A stretch of DNA of 38,052 bases from Aurantimonas coralicida (lineage in GTDB: Bacteria > Pseudomonadota > Alphaproteobacteria > Rhizobiales > Rhizobiaceae), in contig DRFF01000196.1 of assembly GCA_011050685.1 (NCBI GenBank), forward strand, positions 1 through 38,052, read 5' to 3'. Shown here piece by piece: positions 1-7,942 of this stretch (the first letter of the stretch is position 1; each line of letters starts with the position of its first letter). The translations under genes and the position numbers were made by a program. A model generated the notes under the pieces. The model was not told the origin of the DNA and ran no database searches. It was given only the letters and a program-made list of their open reading frames with translations.

Positions 1-19
1 AGATGTGTATAAGAGACAG
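1..19 (+). other. Nextera transposase adapter (sequencing artefact)
   Basis: The first 19 bases are exactly the Tn5 mosaic-end adapter used in tagmentation libraries, AGATGTGTATAAGAGACAG. It is not genomic. Translated, it gives the familiar artefactual protein starts MCIRDS and MYKRQ. Genuine sequence begins at base 20, inside glyS. Confidence 0.97.
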
Positions 20-1141
20 CTGCAGGGCGAGCACCCGTCGGTGCAGGCGGCGATTGAGGAGCATTACAAGCCGCTCGGGCCGACGGACACGGTGCCGACC
101 GACCCGGTGGCGGTTTGCGTGGCGCTGGCCGACAAGCTCGACATGCTGGTCGGCTTCTGGGCGATCGACGAGAAGCCGACGGGGAGCAAGGACCCTTATG
201 CGCTGCGGCGCGCTGCGCTCGGGGTGATCGGAGTGATAGTGGACGGAGCACTTCGTATCTTGCTGAAGTCCGTAATATTGGAAGCGTATGATCTCCACTT
301 CGAACGTCTGCAGGCTAAGGTAGACGAAGGTGCGAACGTGAATTCGCTCGTGTCACCGGATATCCTCTACCGCGACCTTCTCGCCTTTTTCCATGACCGT
401 CTGAAGGTGCAGCTCCGCGACTCCGGGGCCCGGCACGACCTTGTCGATGCGGTGCTGTCGGGCGGCGCCGCCCCCTCATCCGCCCCTCCGGGGCACCTTC
501 TCCCCGTCGGGGAGAAGAACAGGTCTGCGCCGCCTGGCGCCTCGACCGGATACGGCTACGACAAAAGAATTGCGGATGGCGACGAAAAGGGCACCATTCC
601 TCGCCCCGGCGGGGAGAGGGTGGACGACGCGAAGCGGCGGCCGGGTGAGGGGGCGGATGCACCAGCATCCGAAGCGACGCCTTCCGACCCTCATCAAGGG
701 GAAAGTGGAACAGCACCCCACGAGGACCTCCTCGACATCACCCGCCGCGTGGAGGCGCTGGGAAAATTCCTCGACTCTGAAGACGGCCAGAATCTCCTCG
801 CCGGCACCCGCCGCGCGGCGAACATTCTCGCCGCCGAGGAGAAGAAGGGCACCCGCATCGCCGAAACCGTCGATCTCGCTCTGTTGACCGAGCACGAGGA
901 AAAGGCGCTCGCCGGCGCCGTCGACCGGGCCGAGATCGAGCTGGAAGAGGCGCTGGCGGTCGAGAATTACGCGCACGCCATGGCCGCGCTCGCGAACTTG
1001 CGCATTCCCGTCGACGCGTTTTTCGACAAGGTGCTGGTCAACGCCGAGGACGAGGCCGTCCGCGCCAATCGTCTGGCACTGCTCGCCCGCATCCGGGCGG
1101 CGACGCGAAAGGTCGCCGATTTCGGCAAGATCGCCGGCTGA
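20..1141 (+). CDS. glyS: Glycine--tRNA ligase beta subunit, 3' part (5' end missing)
   Basis: This is the C-terminal 373 residues of the beta chain of the alpha2beta2 glycyl-tRNA synthetase, which charges tRNA-Gly in the cytoplasm. Recognisable blocks are [40 protein letters not shown], the helical anticodon-binding tail with [15 protein letters not shown] and [11 protein letters not shown], and the usual ending VADFGKIAG. The upstream part of the gene lies off the contig, which starts with an adapter. The oddity is a Pro/Gly/Arg-rich insert of roughly 85 residues between DLVDAVLS and [13 protein letters not shown]. It is encoded by a palindromic repeat (bases 468-656 plus flank). Related proteins, as I remember them, have only a few residues at this point. 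The reading frame stays open through the repeat, so the gene is probably functional. Confidence 0.95.
   Translation: MQGEHPSVQAAIEEHYKPLGPTDTVPTDPVAVCVALADKLDMLVGFWAIDEKPTGSKDPYALRRAALGVIGVIVDGALRILLKSVILEAYDLHFERLQAKVDEGANVNSLVSPDILYRDLLAFFHDRLKVQLRDSGARHDLVDAVLSGGAAPSSAPPGHLLPVGEKNRSAPPGASTGYGYDKRIADGDEKGTIPRPGGERVDDAKRRPGEGADAPASEATPSDPHQGESGTAPHEDLLDITRRVEALGKFLDSEDGQNLLAGTRRAANILAAEEKKGTRIAETVDLALLTEHEEKALAGAVDRAEIELEEALAVENYAHAMAALANLRIPVDAFFDKVLVNAEDEAVRANRLALLARIRAATRKVADFGKIAG
468..656. repeat. Composite RIME-like palindromic element inserted in glyS
   Basis: The 189-bp unit has near-identical inverted ends: ccgccccctcatccg on the left and, as its reverse complement, ccgccccctcacccg on the right. 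The left half has two hairpins, GCCCC-TCC-GGGGC (482-494) and CTTCTCCCC-GTC-GGGGAGAAG (497-517). The right half is an inverted, degenerate copy with CCTCGCCCC-GGC-GGGGAGAGG (599-619, one mismatch). This resembles the Rhizobium intergenic mosaic elements (RIME). A single related half-element lies at 21560-21612. The length is exactly 63 codons and contains no stop in the glyS frame. Confidence 0.85.
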
Positions 1142-1247
1142 GCTTGCAAGGCGCCACATTCGGCGCTTCATTCAACCCGAACGCCTTTACCGGGGCAGGC
1201 GACGCGATCACATCCCCGTGTTTCGAGGCTCGATGGAGTGGGCAGCG
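1142..1247. other. Intergenic region downstream of glyS
   Basis: An imperfect GC hairpin (AAGGCGCC with GGCGCTT, about 1147-1170) follows the glyS stop but has no T run, so termination is uncertain. The rest of the 1142-1487 gap holds the CtrA-type site and the hairpin leader listed separately. I see no gene in the gap. Confidence 0.5.
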
Positions 1248-1262
1248 TTAACCAAAAATTAA
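1248..1262. promoter_or_regulatory. CtrA-type binding site
   Basis: TTAA-CCAAAAA-TTAA is an exact match to TTAA-N7-TTAA, the consensus of the alphaproteobacterial cell-cycle regulator CtrA. It lies about 225 bp upstream of the GH25 muramidase and is the only complete match I noticed. CtrA control of that gene is inferred from position only. Confidence 0.55.
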
Positions 1263-1408
1263 CTCAAAGTTGAGGGTTTCCGGGACTTTGTGGTAAAATC
1301 GTCAGGTCTCGCCTTTACTGTGGCTTCCTGAACGCCTGACTGAAACATTTCGTGATCGGCTTTGCCCGGAACCTGCCAGATTTGAAGGGGATAGCTGCGC
1401 TCAGCCGC

Positions 1409-1450
1409 TTGGGACGGATTTGAACCTTCGGGTTCAGGGGGCCGTCCCGA
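1409..1450 (+). promoter_or_regulatory. Stable hairpin in the GH25 5' leader
   Basis: The outer stem GGGACGG (1411-1417) pairs with CCGTCCC (1442-1448). The inner stem TGAACC-TTCG-GGTTCA (1421-1436) is closed by a UUCG tetraloop. It ends about 37 nt before the ATG at 1488 and has no T run, so it is unlikely to be a terminator. It may stabilise the leader or limit initiation. Confidence 0.5.
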
Positions 1451-1487
1451 AACCAGACTTCGAGCGACTTCGAGGGGAAACCAGCGA

Positions 1488-2987
1488 ATGATGAAGCTCA
1501 GCGCCGTTACGACGGCTGCCGTGAAATTTGCCTGCGCCATCGTCGCGGGCACGCTGTTGATCAGCGGTTCGGCTCATGCCGAATGGAAAGCTCCGTGGAA
1601 ATCGGACGACAAGGCGCTTGTGATCGATGCCTACGAGTTCAACCCGATCAACTGGCAGGAACTGACCTCGGACAAGCGTATCGCCGGCTTTATCAACAAG
1701 GCCTCCGATGGCCTGCCGCCGGCGTGGAGCTGCGGCAAGAGCGACGACGACGCCTACAAGCTATGCAAGAACCGCTGGTGGAAATATTCGGTCACCAAGG
1801 AACTCTATATGACCCGCCGCGAGATGGCGAAGATGAAGGGGCTCCTCTGGGGCGCCTATCATCTCGGCCGTCCCGGCAATCCGCGCGAGCAGGCCGATCA
1901 TTTCGTCGATTTCGCCGAGCCGGCTGAGGACGATCTGATCGCGCTCGACATTGAGGACAATTCGGAAGAGTGGATGAGCCTCGCCGATGCCGAGATTTTC
2001 GCTGACCAGATCAAGATCCGCACCGGTCGCTATCCCGTGCTCTACACCAACGGCTCGACCGCCAAGGCGATCTCCGCCCAGCGGGCGCAATATCCGCTGC
2101 TGTCGCGTCTGCCGCTCTGGTATGCCCGCTACCGCGACGATATCACCGGCAAGTTTCCAGAGGAGACCTGGCCGAGCTATGCCCTGTGGCAGTTCTCCTC
2201 AATGCACAATTGCGACAGCCGCAGCTGCCCGTACCGGGTGAAGGGCGCCAAGACCGATATCGACGTCAATGTTTCGACGATGGACGTCGCCGGCCTCAAG
2301 GCGGCCTGGCCGTTCAACGAGCTGATCGAGCGGGCGCCGGACGCCGACGACCCGGCGATGATGATCGCGTCGCTGGACGAGACGACCAAGGCGGAGGTGG
2401 CCAAGGTTGCTGTCGCGACGGAAGCCGACGCGACGACCCCGCCCAAGCCCGGCGCCAAGCCGACGACGAGCCCGCTGGTCGCCGCCTATGGCCCCGCTGA
2501 GCAGCATGCGCGGCTGGACCCGCTGAAACTCCTGACCAATGTCGCTCGTGGCGCAACGAAGGCAGACAAGCCTGCGCTTGTGGCGGACGCCGGGAAGGAG
2601 CCGTCGGGTGAAGCCGTCCGCCAGTTCCAGACCCATCTCGCCGCGCTGCAAGACGCGGTTGCCTACGCCGCCAACGAAGTCGACCGGCTGTTCATCGGCC
2701 GCGCGGAAGCGGCGACGCGCCGGGAAGAGGCACGGCCGATCAAGGGCGACGACGAAAGTGCGGGGCTGGATTTCCGTCAGCGCTCGCGTTTCGCCGAAAT
2801 CGTCAAAGCGGCGGAAGCGGCCAAGAAGGCCGGTGCCCTGCCGATGCCTGCGCGGATACTCTCGCAGTTGGGCGCTGAGGGCGGCGACCGCGGCCCGCGC
2901 GTCGCTCTACCCGGTGCTGGGCAACGCTTTGCCGGGCTCGACATTCCCGCCCGCCGCATCGACGCGGCGTTCGAAGCGACGCGCTGA
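1488..2987 (+). CDS. Secreted GH25 family lysozyme (muramidase) with long C-terminal tail
   Basis: This is a 499-residue exported protein predicted to cut the beta-1,4 bond between MurNAc and GlcNAc in peptidoglycan. Residues 1-31 are a Sec signal peptide ending SAHA before EW. Residues about 42-275 form a GH25 barrel: DAYEFNPINW (Asp47), FINKASDG, WGAYHLGRPGNPREQADHF, the D-x-E pair in IALDIED (Asp154, Glu156), YPVLYTNGS, LPLWYARYR, YALWQFSS and DIDVNVS. Residues about 285-499 are Ala/Pro/Glu-rich, mostly low complexity, and match nothing I know. The start is supported by AGGGGA about 10 nt upstream; a second ATG follows immediately. The gene stands alone with its own leader and a CtrA-type site upstream. 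Export and catalytic residues are visible; a role in wall remodelling is inferred. Confidence 0.88.
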   Translation: MMKLSAVTTAAVKFACAIVAGTLLISGSAHAEWKAPWKSDDKALVIDAYEFNPINWQELTSDKRIAGFINKASDGLPPAWSCGKSDDDAYKLCKNRWWKYSVTKELYMTRREMAKMKGLLWGAYHLGRPGNPREQADHFVDFAEPAEDDLIALDIEDNSEEWMSLADAEIFADQIKIRTGRYPVLYTNGSTAKAISAQRAQYPLLSRLPLWYARYRDDITGKFPEETWPSYALWQFSSMHNCDSRSCPYRVKGAKTDIDVNVSTMDVAGLKAAWPFNELIERAPDADDPAMMIASLDETTKAEVAKVAVATEADATTPPKPGAKPTTSPLVAAYGPAEQHARLDPLKLLTNVARGATKADKPALVADAGKEPSGEAVRQFQTHLAALQDAVAYAANEVDRLFIGRAEAATRREEARPIKGDDESAGLDFRQRSRFAEIVKAAEAAKKAGALPMPARILSQLGAEGGDRGPRVALPGAGQRFAGLDIPARRIDAAFEATR

Positions 2988-3040
2988 TCCCGCGCTCTTC
3001 GCTTTTTTAGGCGTTCAGCAAAATTTTATCGGATCAACGT

Positions 3041-3065
3041 GGAACCAAAGCTCACGACAACCGTT
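3041..3065 (+). promoter_or_regulatory. EcfG-type (general stress) promoter
   Basis: GGAAC (3041-3045), a 16-nt spacer and CGTT (3062-3065) match the GGAAC-N16/17-CGTT consensus of the alphaproteobacterial general stress sigma factor EcfG. It lies about 40-50 bp upstream of the small membrane protein gene, the expected distance for its promoter. Confidence 0.65.
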
Positions 3066-3112
3066 TCAGACCCGAACAATTACGCCAACATGCTAGAGTA
3101 CGGGTGCTTCAA

Positions 3113-3361
3113 ATGAATAAAACAATTGGCTGGGTCGTCGGTATCATCGTTCTGTTGATCGTGGTCTGGTTCGCCTTCACGATGATCAATGTGGATGTGA
3201 CCGAGGAAGGCGCGTTGCCTGAAGTCAGCGTCGATGGCGGTCAGCTGCCCGAGGCAGAGGTTACGACCGGCGATATCGACATCGGCACGGAAGAAAAGAC
3301 GATCGAGGTTCCGACGATCGACGTCCAGCCGGCCCCAGAGACCGACAAGCCCGCCAACTAA
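3113..3361 (+). CDS. Small single-pass membrane protein, conserved hypothetical
   Basis: The product is an 82-residue protein of unknown function. Residues about 6-25 form one transmembrane helix (GWVVGIIVLLIVVWFAF). An acidic, Pro/Val-rich tail with a semi-regular pattern (EVSVDGGQLPEAEVTTGDID, then EKTIEVPTIDVQPAP) follows, probably in the periplasm. The start could also be the in-frame GTG at 3104, which has AGAG upstream; I prefer ATG-AAT-AAA at 3113. The gene is monocistronic, with an EcfG-type promoter just upstream and a strong intrinsic terminator just downstream, suggesting a stand-alone stress-induced envelope protein. I recall similar short proteins in other Rhizobiales but know no function. 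Confidence 0.75.
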   Translation: MNKTIGWVVGIIVLLIVVWFAFTMINVDVTEEGALPEVSVDGGQLPEAEVTTGDIDIGTEEKTIEVPTIDVQPAPETDKPAN

Positions 3362-3397
3362 GTTCTGGCGAGCCGCCTGCGGTTCCAGTAAGAACCC

Positions 3398-3436
3398 TAA
3401 AGGGCAGTGGCGAAAGCCACTGCCTTTTTTATTTTT
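3398..3436 (+). terminator. Rho-independent terminator
   Basis: The 9-bp stem GGCAGTGGC (3403-3411), GAAA loop and GCCACTGCC (3416-3424) are followed by TTTTTTATTTTT, with an A-rich run before the stem. It closes the small membrane protein transcript. Confidence 0.93.
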
Positions 3437-3485
3437 GGGCTGCTCCACATTTGGGGCCGCATGAGGTCTCGTTTGGAAGCCGGCC

Positions 3486-4532
3486 ATGACGTCTGAACGC
3501 GCTGTCCCCGATGTCGCTTCGGTCTGTTTAGGCGCAGCTCGTGCTGGTGCAATCGAGACGACCTGCCTTTCGGCCGAAAGCGACGACGCTGTCGAGCGCG
3601 CGGTCGCCTGCCTTCGCGGTGGCGGCCTCATCGGCCTACCGACCGAGACGGTCTATGGGCTCGCGGGCGACGCCACCAATGGCGAGGCCGTCGCACGGAT
3701 CTTCGAGGCCAAAGGCCGTCCCCGCTTCAACCCGCTCATCTGTCACGTCAGCGACCTCGACATGGCGGCACGCCTGGCCGTCTTGGATGACATCGCGCGG
3801 GCGCTGGCGGCGCGATTCTGGCCCGGGCCGCTGACGCTCGTCCTGCCGCAGGCGGAGGGAACGCCAGTTCATCCGCTGACGACCGGCGGTCTTGCCACCA
3901 TCGCGATGCGTCAGCCGAAAGGGATCGCTGGCAACATCATTGCGCGCCTCGGCCGTCCGCTCGCTGCGCCGAGCGCCAATCCTTCGGGGCGGGTCAGCGC
4001 CACCAGCGCGGGCCAGGTGATGCGTGGCCTCGGCGGTCGAATCGAGATGATCCTCGACGCGGGTCCGTCGGAGCTCGGCCTGGAATCGACCATCGTCAAG
4101 CCGGAGCGCGATCGCCTGGTACTGTTGCGCGCCGGCCTTGTCGGACGTGACGCCCTGCACGAGGCGACGGGGCTCGCCGTCGTCGCGCCGGATGCGGGTT
4201 CGGGCATCGAGGCACCGGGTCAGCTCCGGTCCCATTATGCGCCGCACGGCACGGTTCGGCTCGACGTGAATCATGTCGAGGCCGGCGAATATCTGATCGA
4301 TTTTGGCGAGACCCCGATCGCCGGCGCGGATGGGGCGGCCGAAATCGTCAATCTCAGCCCGTCCGGAGATCTGCGCGAGGCGGCGGCGAATCTGTTCGCG
4401 GCGCTGGCCCGCTTCGACCGGCCGGAGATCGCGCGCATCGCCGTGGCGCCGATCCCGCAAGAGGGGCTGGGCGAGGCGATCAACGACCGGCTTCGCCGCG
4501 CCGCCGCGCCGCGGGACTGCCGCCGCGAATGA
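3486..4532 (+). CDS. tsaC: L-threonylcarbamoyladenylate synthase (Sua5-type)
   Basis: The enzyme makes threonylcarbamoyl-AMP from Thr, bicarbonate and ATP, the first step of tRNA t6A37 modification. At 348 residues it is the long Sua5 form. The YrdC domain (about 30-215) shows GLPTETVYGLAGDA, the KGRPRFNPL substrate loop, FWPGPLTLVL, SANPSGRVSATSA and LGLESTIV. The C-terminal Sua5 domain starts after the APGQLRSHYAP linker. The ATG has GGAAG upstream. A flavoprotein dehydrogenase follows after 45 bp on the same strand, an arrangement I have seen in other Alphaproteobacteria, so co-transcription is likely. The family call is secure; whether it is named tsaC or sua5 is a matter of convention. 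Confidence 0.93.
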   Translation: MTSERAVPDVASVCLGAARAGAIETTCLSAESDDAVERAVACLRGGGLIGLPTETVYGLAGDATNGEAVARIFEAKGRPRFNPLICHVSDLDMAARLAVLDDIARALAARFWPGPLTLVLPQAEGTPVHPLTTGGLATIAMRQPKGIAGNIIARLGRPLAAPSANPSGRVSATSAGQVMRGLGGRIEMILDAGPSELGLESTIVKPERDRLVLLRAGLVGRDALHEATGLAVVAPDAGSGIEAPGQLRSHYAPHGTVRLDVNHVEAGEYLIDFGETPIAGADGAAEIVNLSPSGDLREAAANLFAALARFDRPEIARIAVAPIPQEGLGEAINDRLRRAAAPRDCRRE

Positions 4533-4577
4533 CAGCCGGCTCGACGGATCGTCGCCGGCCTTCTATGTCTCGATCTT

Positions 4578-6005
4578 ATGCAAGAGGCCGATCCGAAAAT
4601 CCCTGCCGTCCTCCTGGCCCGCTTCGCGGCCATCGTCGGTTCCGCCAACGCGCTGCGGGATGCCGACATGATGGAGGCCTACTTCCACGAGCCGCGCGAC
4701 CTGTTTCATGGCCGCGCGGAATTGGTGCTGCGGCCGGGCAATGTCGAGGAGGTTGCCGCGATCATGCGCCTCGCCAGCGAGACGCGGACGCCGATCGTGC
4801 CCCAGGGCGGCAATACCGGCCTTGTCGGCGGTCAATCACCCCGCTCGCAATCCGAGGTTCTGGTCAGCCTGTCGCGGCTCGATCGTATCCGCGATGTCGA
4901 CCCGATCGGCCGCACGGCGACCGTCGAAGCGGGCGTCGTCCTGAAGCGAATCCAGGAGGCCGCGGACGAGGCGGAGCTGTTGTTTCCGCTGTCGCTCGGC
5001 TCGGAAGGCTCCTGCCAGATCGGTGGCAATCTCGCCTCGAATGCCGGCGGAACCGGCGTTCTGGCCTATGGCAACGCCCGCGAGCTCTGCCTCGGCATCG
5101 AGGCGGTGCTGCCATCGGGCGAGATTCTGCACGGGTTGCGGCGTTTGAAGAAGGATAATCGCGGCTACGACCTCCGTAATCTGCTGATCGGGTCGGAGGG
5201 AACGCTGGGGATCATTACCGCCGCCGTGCTCAAGCTGTTCCCCAAGCCCGCCGGCCGCGAGGTCGCCTATGTCGGGCTGGCGTCGCCTGAAGCCGCCCTG
5301 ACCCTGCTGCAATTGGCGGAGCGACGGGCGGGCGCGCAGCTCACCGCCTTCGAATTGATTCCGCGCCTCGGCATGGAGTTCACGCTCCGCCATACGATCG
5401 GTTCCCGCGACCCGCTGGAGGCGCCGCATCCCTGGTACATTCTCATGGAGATCTCCTCCGGCCGCTCGCAGGGCGACGCGCGCGAGACATTGGAGGGAAT
5501 CCTTGAGGCCGGTTTCGAGAGCCATGTCGTCGCCGATGCGGCGATCGCCAAATCGCTCGCCGAAGCGAACAGCTTCTGGATCATGCGCGAGGAGTTGAGT
5601 TGGGCGCAGCGGCCCGAGGGCGGATCCATCAAGCATGATGTGTCCGTGCCGGTCGCCCTTATCCCGGAATTTCTTCAGGCCGCCGACAAGGCGGTGCTCG
5701 ATGCGATACCACAGGCGCGGATCGTGGCGTTCGGCCATCTCGGTGACGGCAACATCCATTACAACATCTCGCAGCCCGTCGGGGCCGACAAGGACGCATT
5801 TCTGGCCCGCTGGCACGAGATCAGCGATCTCGTCCACGGCATCGTCCGCACCCTGGACGGAAGCTTTTCCGCCGAGCACGGCATCGGCCAGCTGAAGCGC
5901 GACGAGCTCGCCCGGACCAAAGAGGGCGTCGAGATTGATCTGATGCGGCGGATCAAAGCGGTGTTTGATCCTGACAACATCTTAAATCCCGGCAAGCTCG
6001 TTTAG
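4578..6005 (+). CDS. FAD-binding oxidoreductase, D-2-hydroxyglutarate/D-lactate dehydrogenase type
   Basis: This is a 475-residue flavoprotein of the GlcD/VAO superfamily that oxidises a D-2-hydroxy acid and passes electrons to the respiratory chain or ETF. The N-terminal FAD domain has IVPQGGNTGLVGGQ, NLASNAGGTGVLAYGNAREL, DNRGYDLRNLLIGSEGTLG and LKLFPKP. The C-terminal domain has the metal/substrate motif GHLGDGNIHYN and the family signature SAEHGIGQLKRDE. The signature and lack of a glycolate-oxidase iron-sulfur region favour D-2-hydroxyglutarate dehydrogenase, but D-lactate cannot be excluded. No clear Shine-Dalgarno precedes the ATG, so translation may depend on the tsaC transcript. Confidence 0.85.
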   Translation: MQEADPKIPAVLLARFAAIVGSANALRDADMMEAYFHEPRDLFHGRAELVLRPGNVEEVAAIMRLASETRTPIVPQGGNTGLVGGQSPRSQSEVLVSLSRLDRIRDVDPIGRTATVEAGVVLKRIQEAADEAELLFPLSLGSEGSCQIGGNLASNAGGTGVLAYGNARELCLGIEAVLPSGEILHGLRRLKKDNRGYDLRNLLIGSEGTLGIITAAVLKLFPKPAGREVAYVGLASPEAALTLLQLAERRAGAQLTAFELIPRLGMEFTLRHTIGSRDPLEAPHPWYILMEISSGRSQGDARETLEGILEAGFESHVVADAAIAKSLAEANSFWIMREELSWAQRPEGGSIKHDVSVPVALIPEFLQAADKAVLDAIPQARIVAFGHLGDGNIHYNISQPVGADKDAFLARWHEISDLVHGIVRTLDGSFSAEHGIGQLKRDELARTKEGVEIDLMRRIKAVFDPDNILNPGKLV

Positions 6006-6183
6006 ACTTGATTCAAGTTTTCGACTTGCTAACCGTCTTTTCCGTCATGAAGACTTAACCGACTTTCTTAGCGCGACTTCAAGGCGGCGCCCCTACTGTC
6101 ATCCTTATCGAAGGCCGGGATTACATCGGCCCGAACGAGAGACCGCAACATCGGCTCTCAGGAGAGGCAGAAGGCGTCATTTC

Positions 6184-6759
6184 ATGAGCATTGCTCCGAA
6201 CCCACTCGCGACCAAGCCCGAATGGGCGAACGTCCCGGTCCGCCTTGACCCGGCTGCTTGCGATCGTCGCCAGACGATCGAAATGGTCGAGGACGGGGAA
6301 TTGATTACCTACAAGGTCGACCGCCGCGGTGCCGTCGTCCATCGGCGTCTGGAGAAATCCGGACTGCCGGTTTCGATTGCGCTGCCGCCACGCGCCTTCC
6401 GGGGTGTCGCGGCCCGCGCCATGGAGGACGGCAACGGCGAGGTGACGGTGACACTTGAGCTGCATCACAGCGATCCGCGCTGCACGGTGCCGCTCTTGGT
6501 CGCCAGCGACCTCTACGACGTCGCCGCCGACTGGCGGGGATGGGCGGAACTGTTCAACTTGCCGATGCTGATGATCGAGGCGGATGGCGCGTTGCGCACG
6601 CTTGAAGAGACGCTCGGGCAAATCCGGGCTGCCGCGCCGGCGCCGCGTCGCCGGTCGCCCAACCGCCAGCGCCGGCCGCGGTTCCTGGCGCGTCGCAAGC
6701 CCGGCGGGCTCGGGATGCGCATGGTCGTTGCCGGAGAGGAAATCATCGCCCGCCACTAG
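6184..6759 (+). CDS. DUF6101 family protein
   Basis: This 191-residue, probably cytoplasmic protein has no known function. There is no signal peptide or membrane segment. Visible features are a start VRLDPAACDRRQTIEMVEDGE, a beta-rich middle including VTLELHHSDPRCTVPLLVA, an Arg/Pro-rich linker (about residues 150-170) and the ending MRMVVAGEEIIARH. The overall pattern matches the Hyphomicrobiales family DUF6101, assigned from memory. AGGAGAGG lies about 17 nt upstream and AGAAGG nearer. It converges on ubiA, with stops 16 bp apart. Confidence 0.75.
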   Translation: MSIAPNPLATKPEWANVPVRLDPAACDRRQTIEMVEDGELITYKVDRRGAVVHRRLEKSGLPVSIALPPRAFRGVAARAMEDGNGEVTVTLELHHSDPRCTVPLLVASDLYDVAADWRGWAELFNLPMLMIEADGALRTLEETLGQIRAAAPAPRRRSPNRQRRPRFLARRKPGGLGMRMVVAGEEIIARH

Positions 6760-6775
6760 CGCCGGGCGGTGGACG

Positions 6776-7783
6776 TCAGATTCCCGCCAGCGGGAAGGAC
6801 AACGCCCACAGGGACGAGAAGATCAGGCCGAAGAAGATGATCCAGCCGAACACCGTGTTCGACTTGAACAGCCTCAGGCACTGGTCCGCATCATCGATGT
6901 CGAGGGTGCGGATCTGCCAGATCATCTGGAAGGCGCCGGCGGCAAGGCCGGCATAGGCGGGCCATTCGGGGCCGCCCCCCGTGTCATAGCCGGTCAGCAC
7001 GAAGGCGCCCGCGAACAGGGCGATTGCGCCGAGATAGAGAATTGTCAGCGCCAGTCTGGTCCGCTCGCCGAACAGCCGGGCCGTCGAACGGACGCCGACC
7101 AGCGCGTCGTCTTCCTTGTCCTGATGCGCGTAGATCGTGTCGTAGCCGACGGTCCAGAGAATGCTGCCGGCGTAAAGCAGGCCGGCGGCGAGTGAGAGTG
7201 TGCCCCAATACGCCGCCCATCCCATCAGCGCGCCCCAGGAAAAGGCGAGGCCGAGGCCCAACTGCGGCCAGTCCGTGAAGCGCTTCAGGAATGGATAGAT
7301 CGCCACCACGCCGAGCGAGGCGACCCCGAGGAGGACCGCGAACAGGTTGAACTGGATCAGTACCAGGAACCCGACCAGCGCCTGGACGACGAGAAACAGC
7401 TTGGCCTGGAGGCGCGAAACCCGGCCGGAGGGCAGCGGACGCGACCGGGTGCGTGCGACCAGCGTATCGATCTTCTCGTCGACGAGGTCGTTATAGGTAC
7501 ACCCCGCGCCGCGCATGGCGATCGCACCGATGAGGAAGAGGAAGAGTTGCCAAAGGCTGGGGAGGCCGGTGTGAACGGCCCCCGTCTGCACTGCCTGCGG
7601 CGCCAGCGCCGCCGCCCACCAGCACGGCCACAGCAGCAATTGCCAGCCGATCGGACGGTCCCAGCGCGCCAACTGCGCATAGGGCCAGAGGCCGCGCGGC
7701 AACGTGCGGTAGACCCAATTGTTGGACGGTGCATCCGCCACGCGGTCGATTTGGTCCGCGAGGCTTCCTTTCAGATTCGACAT
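6776..7783 (-). CDS. ubiA: 4-hydroxybenzoate polyprenyltransferase
   Basis: This is an integral membrane prenyltransferase of 335 residues that attaches the polyprenyl chain to 4-hydroxybenzoate in ubiquinone synthesis. It has about eight or nine hydrophobic helices. The two Asp-rich, Mg-diphosphate-binding motifs are intact: NDLVDEKIDTLVARTRSRPL and YDTIYAHQDKEDD. The N-terminal WDRPIGWQLLLWPCWW is typical. The open frame extends to 7837, but I chose the internal ATG at 7783 (MSNLKGSLADQ) because the upstream residues do not look like the family; the ribosome-binding site is weak. It is divergent from purD, with 159 bp between the two starts. Confidence 0.93.
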   Translation of the reverse strand: MSNLKGSLADQIDRVADAPSNNWVYRTLPRGLWPYAQLARWDRPIGWQLLLWPCWWAAALAPQAVQTGAVHTGLPSLWQLFLFLIGAIAMRGAGCTYNDLVDEKIDTLVARTRSRPLPSGRVSRLQAKLFLVVQALVGFLVLIQFNLFAVLLGVASLGVVAIYPFLKRFTDWPQLGLGLAFSWGALMGWAAYWGTLSLAAGLLYAGSILWTVGYDTIYAHQDKEDDALVGVRSTARLFGERTRLALTILYLGAIALFAGAFVLTGYDTGGGPEWPAYAGLAAGAFQMIWQIRTLDIDDADQCLRLFKSNTVFGWIIFFGLIFSSLWALSFPLAGI

Positions 7784-7942
7784 GGCACCGAGATTGATGG
7801 CCGAAAGGCCGCAGTCAAGGGTTTTCCGCTTTATCAACGCTTAAGATTTGCCGCGCCGAACTTGACCGCGGCCGTTGCGCCCCCGTAATCGGCAGCGGTC
7901 GGCCGGCCTGGGCGGCAGAAATGCGCTGACAGGGGCGAAGCC

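Noticed and set aside
6006-6018. ACTTGATTCAAGT palindrome just after the FAD oxidoreductase stop, as a terminator
   Set aside because: The usable stem is only 5 bp with a short T run, too weak to call.
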